A stretch of 64,000 nucleotides of DNA. It comes from JAXLQL01 sp046331625 (GTDB lineage: Bacteria > Acidobacteriota > Terriglobia > Bryobacterales > Bryobacteraceae). Where the stretch lies: the NCBI GenBank assembly GCA_046331625.1, contig JAXLQL010000001.1, positions 62,001 through 126,000 on the forward strand, in the 5' to 3' direction. Positions 33,214-40,354 of the stretch are shown piece by piece. Made by a program: the position numbers and the translations under genes. Numbering within the stretch: the stretch's first letter is position 1; every line of letters begins with the position of its first letter. Under the pieces are notes generated by a model that ran no database searches, had not been told where the DNA came from, and saw only the letters and a program-made list of their open reading frames with translations.

Positions 33214-33816
33214 ATGAAACTACCCGGTTCTTCCCTCGGCTTGTTCCAAGCCAAAACCGCGGCCAAGGCTGCGCCGGCCGCGAACGATCCCGATGCCAAA
33301 GCCATCGCTGCCATCGAAAAGGTGGGCGGCAGCGTGAGGCCCCTCGCTCAAAATGACGAGCGCAAGGAAGTCAGCTTCTACCTGCAAGGCGCGGCGATCA
33401 AAGACGCCGACATCGCTCCCGTGGCGCAACTGAAGAACGTTGCCTGGGTGCATCTCGGAAAGACTTCCGTCACCGACGCCGGACTCGCGCAACTGAAAGG
33501 ACTCTCTGACCTGGTGCAATTGCACCTCGAGGGCACCAAGATCACCGACGCCGGCTTGGCCCACTTGAAGGGAATGAGCAAGCTCGAGTACCTCAACGTC
33601 TACAACACGGCAGTCACCGACGCAGGACTCGAACACTTGAAAAGCTTGTCGAGCTTGAAGTCGCTCTACGTATGGCAGACCAAGGTCACGCCAGACGGGG
33701 TGAAGAAGCTGAAGGCGGCGCTGCCCAAGTGCGAAGTGGTGCAAGGGTGGGACCTCGAGATCAAGCCTCCCGCCAAGGCTCCGGACGAGAAGAAGCCCGA
33801 AGAAAAGAAGAATTAG
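33214..33816 (+). CDS. leucine-rich repeat protein
   Basis: About 200 residues from the ATG at 33214 (the same frame is open upstream to 33127). At least four repeats of the ribonuclease-inhibitor type are visible with a period near 24: VAWVHLGKTSVTDAGLAQLK, LVQLHLEGTKITDAGLAHLK, LEYLNVYNTAVTDAGLEHLK and LKSLYVWQTKVTPDGVKKLK. The C-terminus is Lys/Pro/Glu-rich. Repeats of this kind form a protein-binding solenoid. No signal peptide is convincing from this start, so either the protein is cytoplasmic or the true start is elsewhere. The BNR-repeat protein gene follows by 20 bases and may share its transcript. Confidence 0.8.
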   Translation: MKLPGSSLGLFQAKTAAKAAPAANDPDAKAIAAIEKVGGSVRPLAQNDERKEVSFYLQGAAIKDADIAPVAQLKNVAWVHLGKTSVTDAGLAQLKGLSDLVQLHLEGTKITDAGLAHLKGMSKLEYLNVYNTAVTDAGLEHLKSLSSLKSLYVWQTKVTPDGVKKLKAALPKCEVVQGWDLEIKPPAKAPDEKKPEEKKN

Positions 33817-33836
33817 CCCACACAAGGACGCGCCTT

Positions 33837-35963
33837 ATGGCCGCCCGGCGCTACACCACGCACAAGAAACGAGCCGGGTGGTTTCAAGCCCGCGCCTCGT
33901 GGCCTTTTCGCGAAGCAGACGTGCACACGCTGGTGGCCCAGCGCGAGCGGCCTTTCGCGCGTCCCAGAGCCGCCGCGGCGTGGGAGTTCGTGGGCCCGCT
34001 CAACGTAGGCGGACGCTGCACTTCGATCGTGTGCCATCCTTCCAACGCCGAAGAAATTTGGATCGGCTCGGCAGGCGGCGGAGTCTGGTATAGCGCCGAT
34101 GGTGGCCGCCACTGGACCGCGCAATGGCGCAGCCAGGCGAGCCTCAACATCGGATCGCTCGCCATCGACGGCGCGAATCCGCAGGTGCTCTACTGCGGCA
34201 CGGGCGAAGCAAATCTCTCGGCCGATTCTTACCCGGGCGTCGGCATCTTCCGCACCACCGACGGCGGCGCGAATTGGGTCCTCTGGGCCAAAGCCAGCGA
34301 GATCGGAATTCCCAAGCGCATCGGAACGATCGCCATCGATCCCTTCGACTCGCGCCATATCCGCATCGGGGGCGTCAGCCACGCCGACGACGCTCCCGCG
34401 GGAATGTTCTTCACCAAAGACGGCGGAGCGAGCTGGCAGCGCGACTCGTTCGTCTCCGATCGCAACTACTTCTGCCACGCCGTGCTGTTTGACTCCACAC
34501 AGCGCGGGTTGCTCTATGCCACCGTCAATGAGCGCGGAAGCAAGAACGGCATCTGGAAATCGGACGATGGCGGCCGCGCCTGGAAGCACCTATCAGCGGG
34601 CCTGCCGGATCCCTCCACGTTCGGCCGCACCTCGCTTGCGATCGCGCCCTCTGACCCGAAGGTCCTCTACGCCCTCGCGGCCGCTGGAGACGGCGTGCTT
34701 GGCGTGTTCCGAAGCAACGATCATGGCGACCACTGGACTTCCATCGGCAGCGGTAGGCTGCTGCGCGAAGGCCAGATGTCGTATGGAAACACGATCGCCG
34801 TTCATCCCACTGACGCGAACATGGTGCTGTGTGGCGGTGTCGACCTGTATCGAACAACGAACGGCGGCGCAACGTGGAAGCGAGCCACACGTTGGGACAT
34901 GTCCCCGGGCGACGCCAATTACGCCCACGCCGACCACCACGCACTGCTGATGCCAGCGTCAGCGCCAGGCGTGGTCTACAACGCCAACGATGGCGGCCTC
35001 GACCGCAGCGATGACGGCGGCCGCAAGTGGAGCAACCGCAGCATGGGGCTCGCCGTGACGATGTACTACGATCTCGACGTCGCTCCCACCGACGCGAAGC
35101 GGTTCGGAGGCGGCACACAGGACAACGGCACTCACATCACCACCACGGGCGGCGCCGCGGACCATGCCGAGTGGATGGGCGGCGACGGCGGCTGGATGGT
35201 ATTCCAACCATCGAACGCGCGCAAGCTGCTGGCGTCGGCTTATAACTTCGACATCGGCCGTTTCGGAGCCAATCCCAATACGTACGAGGACGCTTCCCCG
35301 CCCGCTCCCAAAGCCGAACGCAACTCGATCTGGATGTGCTACATCACGTTCGATCCGAACAAGCCCAAGCGCGTGTTCACGGCAAGCCAACGCGTCTGGC
35401 GCACTGACGATATCGGAACTACGTGGACTCCTGTGTCGCCTCCGCTCGATGGTAGCCCAGTGACCGCGATCGAGGTTGCGCCCGCGAACTCGAAGCATGT
35501 GTTCGTGGGCACCGAGAACGGCGGAGTGTTCCGGAGCCGCGACGGCGGCGCCACGTGGAGCGGCAACCTCGCTGGCGCAGTGCTGCCCGGTCGCCTGATC
35601 ACGCGCATCGAGACGCATCCCGCGAACGCCGACGATGTCGTGGTGACGGTGGCTGGGCGCGGCGGCTCGCACGTGTTCCGTTCCGGCGACGGCGCTCTCA
35701 CGTGGCGCGACATCGACGAAGGCCGCCTCCCCGGCGTTCCGCACTCCGCCGCCGTGATCCGCCGCGATGAACCAGGGTCGATCTATGTGGCCAATGACGC
35801 GGGTGTCTTCAAGACCACGAATGGCGGAGCCGCATGGACGAGCATCACGTCGAACCTTCCAAACGTGATGGTGGTGGATCTCGTGTATCACGAAGCCACC
35901 GGAACTCTATGGGCAGCCACCTACGGGCGCGGCATTTGGCGGCTCAGTCTCCGCTCCGTTTAG
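33837..35963 (+). CDS. BNR/sortilin-type beta-propeller repeat protein
   Basis: A 708-residue protein from the ATG at 33837, which has AAGGA about 9 bases upstream. It is built from many bacterial-neuraminidase-type (Asp-box) repeats: WYSADGGRHWTAQW, FRTTDGGANWVLW, FTKDGGASWQRD, WKSDDGGRAWKHL, YRTTNGGATWKRA, DRSDDGGRKWSNR, FRSRDGGATWSGN and FKTTNGGAAWTSI. The arrangement resembles the VPS10/sortilin and xyloglucanase-like propellers common in Acidobacteria. No catalytic residue pattern is certain, so it may bind rather than cleave its target. There is no clear signal peptide; the N-terminus is basic. Confidence 0.88.
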   Translation: MAARRYTTHKKRAGWFQARASWPFREADVHTLVAQRERPFARPRAAAAWEFVGPLNVGGRCTSIVCHPSNAEEIWIGSAGGGVWYSADGGRHWTAQWRSQASLNIGSLAIDGANPQVLYCGTGEANLSADSYPGVGIFRTTDGGANWVLWAKASEIGIPKRIGTIAIDPFDSRHIRIGGVSHADDAPAGMFFTKDGGASWQRDSFVSDRNYFCHAVLFDSTQRGLLYATVNERGSKNGIWKSDDGGRAWKHLSAGLPDPSTFGRTSLAIAPSDPKVLYALAAAGDGVLGVFRSNDHGDHWTSIGSGRLLREGQMSYGNTIAVHPTDANMVLCGGVDLYRTTNGGATWKRATRWDMSPGDANYAHADHHALLMPASAPGVVYNANDGGLDRSDDGGRKWSNRSMGLAVTMYYDLDVAPTDAKRFGGGTQDNGTHITTTGGAADHAEWMGGDGGWMVFQPSNARKLLASAYNFDIGRFGANPNTYEDASPPAPKAERNSIWMCYITFDPNKPKRVFTASQRVWRTDDIGTTWTPVSPPLDGSPVTAIEVAPANSKHVFVGTENGGVFRSRDGGATWSGNLAGAVLPGRLITRIETHPANADDVVVTVAGRGGSHVFRSGDGALTWRDIDEGRLPGVPHSAAVIRRDEPGSIYVANDAGVFKTTNGGAAWTSITSNLPNVMVVDLVYHEATGTLWAATYGRGIWRLSLRSV

Positions 35964-36189
35964 AGAACCACGAGGCGCGTTGCGCCAGGTTCGCCGGGCC
36001 TTCGCGCTTTTTCGGAGCTGCCTGGGCAATCTCCACGGCGATGGACTCACCCCGAAACATAACCGCGCCATCGTGTAGTTCCAGGCCGGGAGGCAAACCA
36101 CTGGCCCTCAGCAGCGGGCGACCTACTTTTCGTACCACCTTCGCCTGAAAGCCAGCCGCGCGCACCACCTTTGCGAGCTCTTCGATCAC
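35944..36189 (-). CDS. small protein of unknown function coupled to a phosphohexomutase
   Basis: An 81-residue protein beginning MIEELAKVVRAAGFQAKVVR, with a middle section VMFRGESIAVEIAQAAPKK and a basic tail. The start overlaps the stop of the phosphohexomutase gene (ATGA), which supports it as a real, coupled gene. I do not recognise it. It is soluble and has no signal or membrane segment. Its 3' end overlaps that of the BNR-repeat gene on the opposite strand by 20 bases. Confidence 0.55.
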   Translation of the reverse strand: MIEELAKVVRAAGFQAKVVRKVGRPLLRASGLPPGLELHDGAVMFRGESIAVEIAQAAPKKREGPANLAQRASWFSKRSGD

Positions 36190-37547
36190 GACACCACCGC
36201 TTGCACGCGATCATACAGCGAGACCATCTCGGCGGGTGTTCGCGCTTCCACCGCCAGGCGCACCAGCGGCTCTGTATTTGACGCGCGCAGGTGAATCCAA
36301 CGGTCTGGCCAAAGGAGCTTCAAACCATCGGACCGGTCAATCTGCGCACCGGGAAATGCATCTTCCACCGCCTGCATCATCGATCCCAGGCGCCCGTGCT
36401 CGAACGCCATCTTGCCCATCTTGCGCGAGAACCGCGGCAGGCTCGCCGCCAACTCGGAAATCCGCTTTCCGGTGGCCGCCATGCGGTCCAGCACGAACGC
36501 CATACCGGTATAGCTATCGCGGCAATACTGGACGTGCGGGAAGATGATGCCGCCGCCCGCGCCCTCGCCTCCAATCACGGCGTTCACCGCTTGCATGCGG
36601 TCCACCACGTTGGCTTCGCCCACAGGGGTTCGGTAAACCTTGCGGCCGTGCCGCGCCGCCAACTCGTCGATCGCCATGGAACTCGTCAAGTTCACCACTA
36701 CGTCTCCGGGAAGGCGCGAAAGCACCGAGTCCACCGCGAGCGCCAGCACATCGTCATTGTCGAGCACGTGGCCGTTTTCGTCGACGATGGCGAGCCGGTC
36801 GCCGTCGGGATCCTGCGCGAAGCCGATGTCGCACTTCTCGCGACGCACCAGCTCGGCGATCTCGCCGAGCGCATCCGGAGTCGGCTCAGCTTGGCGTGGG
36901 AACGGCTTGGTGGGGTCCACCGAGATGGCGCGCAGGTCGGCGCCCAAGCGCTCGGTCAGGAACTTTACCGAGACGATCGATCCTGCGCCGTTCACCGAAT
37001 CGAGAGCCACGCGGAAGCGGCGCTTGCGCACGGTTTCGACATCCACATTGGCCAGCACTTTGTCGAAGTGCAAGCGCGAAGGGGTGTCGAAATCCGTCGA
37101 AATCCGCCGAATTCCGGCGTTGACCGCGTGGCGGAAGTCGCTTTGGTGGTAGAGGTCGATCAGTTCGCCGCGCTCGTAATGATTGAGGAACAGGCCGCGG
37201 TGGTTGAACAGCTTGAGCGCGTTGTACTCGGGCGGATTGTGCGACGCAGTTACGGCGATGCCGCCCCGTGCGCGCGTCGCGGCTACGTAAACCTGGATGG
37301 TCGGAGTCGGCAGGATCCCGACATCCACCACGTCGCAGCCGGTGGCCAGCAGTCCGCAGAAGACGGCGTGCTGGATCATCGGTCCGCTCGAGCGCGTGTC
37401 GCGACCCACCACCACGGTTCCTTCGCCAACATACGTGCCGAATGCCTGTGCGAGTTCGGTCGCGAGGGCGGGCGTGAGGAAGTCGCCGATGACGCCTCGG
37501 ATGCCCGACACTCCGATCTTGAGACTATGTTCGCGGCGGGCGCTCAT
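36186..37547 (-). CDS. phosphohexomutase (phosphoglucosamine/phosphomannomutase family), paralogue A
   Basis: A 453-residue alpha-D-phosphohexomutase. The phosphoserine loop is VTASHNPPEYN with S102, the metal loop is DPDGDRLAI, the sugar loop is GGEGAGGG and the C-terminal phosphate-binding loop is RASNTEPLVRL. These are all canonical except that the sugar loop has GEGAG in place of the usual GExSG. The reaction is reversible transfer of phosphate between C1 and C6 of a hexose or hexosamine, feeding cell-wall or polysaccharide synthesis. It overlaps the paralogue B gene upstream (ATGA) and the small protein gene downstream. Confidence 0.92.
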   Translation of the reverse strand: MSARREHSLKIGVSGIRGVIGDFLTPALATELAQAFGTYVGEGTVVVGRDTRSSGPMIQHAVFCGLLATGCDVVDVGILPTPTIQVYVAATRARGGIAVTASHNPPEYNALKLFNHRGLFLNHYERGELIDLYHQSDFRHAVNAGIRRISTDFDTPSRLHFDKVLANVDVETVRKRRFRVALDSVNGAGSIVSVKFLTERLGADLRAISVDPTKPFPRQAEPTPDALGEIAELVRREKCDIGFAQDPDGDRLAIVDENGHVLDNDDVLALAVDSVLSRLPGDVVVNLTSSMAIDELAARHGRKVYRTPVGEANVVDRMQAVNAVIGGEGAGGGIIFPHVQYCRDSYTGMAFVLDRMAATGKRISELAASLPRFSRKMGKMAFEHGRLGSMMQAVEDAFPGAQIDRSDGLKLLWPDRWIHLRASNTEPLVRLAVEARTPAEMVSLYDRVQAVVS

Positions 37548-38908
37548 GCGAGGGCCTCCACGCGGTCCATGACGGCATCGAAGAGAGCTCGCGGCGGGTC
37601 TCCGCGCTGTTCGGCGATCACACGCACGATCGACTCGGTCTGGCTGACGCGCACGTGGAACCAGCGGTCCGCCCAGTCGACCCGCAAGCCGTCGGCGATG
37701 TTCGCGGCACCGTCAGAGAAGGCCTGCTGGATCTCCATGAGCAGCGCCGGCACGCGATGCGACACGAGCGGCACCTGCGCTTTGAGCATCGAGTATCGCG
37801 GGTAGCCGGCCACGATGCGGCTGAGCGGCTCGCCGCGTTCATGCATCATCGAGAGGATCCCCAGCATCGACGCGATGCCGTCATAGATGAACCGAAACCG
37901 CGCCATCATCACCGCGCCCGTTCCCTCTCCTGCTAGCACCACTTGCTCCGGGCGATAGTTGGCGAGCGCGTCCATGGCGGCTTGTCTGCCCACCGGCACC
38001 CGGATCACGCGGCCTCCGTGCCGAGCCGACACCTCTTCCAGCAATGCCGTGGAAGAGAGATTCGTGATGACCAGCTTGCCCTGCGATCGCGGCAGCATGT
38101 AGTCGGCCAGCATTGGCAGGATCAGTTCCTCTGAAACAGGATCGCCCGTTTCCGTGGCGATAGCGGTGCGGTCGGAATCGGCGTCGAAGAGGAAGCCCGC
38201 ATGGGCATTCACCGGCCGGACGAGCGGCGCAAGTTGCAGGCCCACGGTTCGCTGGTTGATCGAAGGCTCGTGCGCGAAATCGGCCTCATCGGTGCGCTCG
38301 TTGATCAGGATGAGATCGAGCCCGAAGCGCTCCCGCATCCGCCGCAGCGTCAGGGCCGAAGTTCCGTTGCAGCAATCGACAATCACGCGATACGGCCGGA
38401 GCGCGTCGAGGTCGAACGCCGAAGCGAGTTCGTCGAGATAGAGGTCGAGCGCGGCGTGATCTTCCTCAAGCGTGCCGATGGTTTTGTACGGCACGTAACC
38501 GAACTTCTTCAGGTGATAGATGTCGAGCAATTCGGACGCTTCGGCAGTGGAGAGATAGGTCCCGTTGCGGCCAAGAAACTTGAGCGCGTTCCACTCGGCC
38601 GCGTTGTGGCTGGCGCCGATGGAGATGCCGCCAGCCGCGCGCAATCTGCGGATGGCGTGCTGCACCACGGGCGTGGAGACAACGCCCAGATCCACCACGC
38701 GATGGCCGCACGCCATCAGAGCGGCCACCACGCCTTCGCGCAGCATGCGGCCGCTGGCGCGGGTGTCCCGGCCGATCACCACCGAATCAGAACCTTCCAG
38801 AAATGTTCCGAACGCCGAGGCGAAGTTGAGCACGTGTCCTGCTGTCAGCCCCTGGCCAACCACTCCACGAAGACCGACGTGAGAAATACGAAGCGCGCGA
38901 TCGGCCAT
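37544..38908 (-). CDS. phosphohexomutase-like protein, divergent paralogue B
   Basis: A 454-residue relative of paralogue A with the same four-domain layout. The active-site serine is kept in ISIGASHNAAEWN (S100) and the metal loop is DADSDRTAI. The sugar loop is AGEGTGAV and the C-terminal phosphate loop reads RVSQTESIVRV, departing from the usual R-x-SNTEP. The two paralogues probably differ in substrate, or B is altered in activity. It begins directly after the stop of the CBM9-like gene with no gap and overlaps the gene of paralogue A, so all four genes 39595-35944 form one operon. Confidence 0.88.
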   Translation of the reverse strand: MADRALRISHVGLRGVVGQGLTAGHVLNFASAFGTFLEGSDSVVIGRDTRASGRMLREGVVAALMACGHRVVDLGVVSTPVVQHAIRRLRAAGGISIGASHNAAEWNALKFLGRNGTYLSTAEASELLDIYHLKKFGYVPYKTIGTLEEDHAALDLYLDELASAFDLDALRPYRVIVDCCNGTSALTLRRMRERFGLDLILINERTDEADFAHEPSINQRTVGLQLAPLVRPVNAHAGFLFDADSDRTAIATETGDPVSEELILPMLADYMLPRSQGKLVITNLSSTALLEEVSARHGGRVIRVPVGRQAAMDALANYRPEQVVLAGEGTGAVMMARFRFIYDGIASMLGILSMMHERGEPLSRIVAGYPRYSMLKAQVPLVSHRVPALLMEIQQAFSDGAANIADGLRVDWADRWFHVRVSQTESIVRVIAEQRGDPPRALFDAVMDRVEALA

Positions 38909-39595
38909 CTATTTACCCAAGACGATCGTGCCGAACTGATCGGGAGTGTGATGGCTGCGAGCGTGCGTCGGGGTCCACATGCTCGAGTGGCGATCCGGCG
39001 CGGCGCCGGTGAGCCGATAGACGTTGATGCGGAGCTCGCTGCCGGCTTTGGGAGCGCGAGGGTCGAGCGCGGAAAACGGGATCTTCATCTCGCCATACCA
39101 GATCTTCTTCTCGCGGTCGATGCGCGCCTTCACGGTCATGCCGGAGTTCCACTTCCAGCCGCCTTCGGGCTTGGGAGCCTTGCGATCGATGTCGAGATCC
39201 ACCCACTCGCCTTGCGGAGAGACTTGCAGTTCCTTGTATTGACCGATGTTGGCCGGGTCGTGGCCAATGAAGATTTCAGTCACGTCCCATTCCCAGAGCT
39301 TGTTCGTCTCTTCCGTGGTTGGGTTCGGCTTGAGGTTGAGCTGATCGAAGGGGCAGATGAAGAGGAAGTAGAGATTGCCCTGAGTCCACTGAACGCGGAA
39401 ATCGAAGGCGCCGGCCGCGGCAGGCTTGCCGAACGGATCAAAGGCGCCGCGAATGTTCGGGACGCGCTTCCACGCCGCTGAGTTCGGGTCGGCGGTAAGG
39501 TCGAAGTCTTTGCGTGCATGCATTGCGGTCATGCGCGCAGAGGGGTCGGCTAGAAGAGAAGAGGCCAGCACGATGGCCAGAACGATGGGCCGCAT
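38909..39595 (-). CDS. secreted CBM9-like carbohydrate-binding protein
   Basis: A 228-residue exported protein (signal RPIVLAIVLASSLLA). The mature domain resembles family 9 carbohydrate-binding modules: FDLTADPNSAAWKRVPNI, VQWTQGNLYFLFICPF, WEWDVTEIFIGHDPANIGQY and WYGEMKIPFSALDPRAP. In Acidobacteria and Bacteroidetes, similar stand-alone domains occur in secreted proteins with sugar-related roles. No enzyme domain is attached. It is the first gene of an operon with two phosphohexomutases. Confidence 0.85.
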   Translation of the reverse strand: MRPIVLAIVLASSLLADPSARMTAMHARKDFDLTADPNSAAWKRVPNIRGAFDPFGKPAAAGAFDFRVQWTQGNLYFLFICPFDQLNLKPNPTTEETNKLWEWDVTEIFIGHDPANIGQYKELQVSPQGEWVDLDIDRKAPKPEGGWKWNSGMTVKARIDREKKIWYGEMKIPFSALDPRAPKAGSELRINVYRLTGAAPDRHSSMWTPTHARSHHTPDQFGTIVLGK

Positions 39596-39711
39596 ATCCT
39601 CTCATGATAGATGCCACGGGGCTCCTCCGGCTGCGGAGCGCCCGCGGGCCCGCAAAGTAACGAGGCTCACACTCGCGGCAATTACCTTTTCCCTGCTATT
39701 ATGCCGAAGAT

Positions 39712-40329
39712 ATGCCCGTTGTATCGCCTAAGCGCCTCATCGTACGACATTTGGTCCGCAATTTCGGATCCGGCAATCCTACAGCGCGCGAGATCACTTC
39801 CGGCCGGGGGCATAATTTCGACTTGGTTCGAGTAGAGGACTCACCCTCGAACGGCTTGGTTTCCTATGGCACGATCGGGTTGTTCCAATCGCCGCTTCGC
39901 GCCGGGAGGCGTGACCTGCCGATACGGCTGGAGCTGATCGGTTTCAGCCACGCAGGCGACGACCGAATGGAACAAGTGCTCTGCGAATCGGCGGCGGAGT
40001 TGGGCCACCGCCGCTTGCTGGCCTTTCCCGGTTGCATCTTACATGGCCTGATTGGCGGCATATTCTCGGGAAGTAGGCTTCCCCACGCCTACCTGAGCGG
40101 ACCGGACCGTTGGAGCGCGCGGTTCGGGACTGTCTCTCATAAGTCACTAGAAGTGCATTTCCTGCACGTAGTTCCGGTCACCGATCCGGAGGCGGGTTAC
40201 CTGAAACAACACGGATTCGAGAAGTTCGAGAAACTGCTGGCTACCGCCGGGGATCTCGCCGGCTGGGATCGCCCGTGTCTGGTGAGCAAAGCGCCTGACG
40301 CCGCGATGGCGGCGGCCGCCGCCCACTGA
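39712..40329 (+). CDS. suppressor-of-fused (SUFU) domain protein
   Basis: A 205-residue cytoplasmic protein. The fold signature is spread out: HNFDLVRVEDSPSNGLVSYG in the first strand pair, LPIRLELIGFSHAGDDRMEQ in the second, and EVHFLHVVPVTDPEAGYLKQ then HGFEKFEKLLATAG at the end. This matches the bacterial SUFU-like family (PF05076), whose members often act as immunity or protein-binding modules in toxin systems. It stands 25 bases before a dual-SIR2 gene on the same strand, so the two are probably co-transcribed. A -10-like TATTAT lies about 15 bases before its start. The pairing hints at a regulator or antidote for the SIR2 protein, which is inference. Confidence 0.72.
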   Translation: MPVVSPKRLIVRHLVRNFGSGNPTAREITSGRGHNFDLVRVEDSPSNGLVSYGTIGLFQSPLRAGRRDLPIRLELIGFSHAGDDRMEQVLCESAAELGHRRLLAFPGCILHGLIGGIFSGSRLPHAYLSGPDRWSARFGTVSHKSLEVHFLHVVPVTDPEAGYLKQHGFEKFEKLLATAGDLAGWDRPCLVSKAPDAAMAAAAAH

Positions 40330-40354
40330 TTCCCGGCGCTGCTAGAATCGCCAC

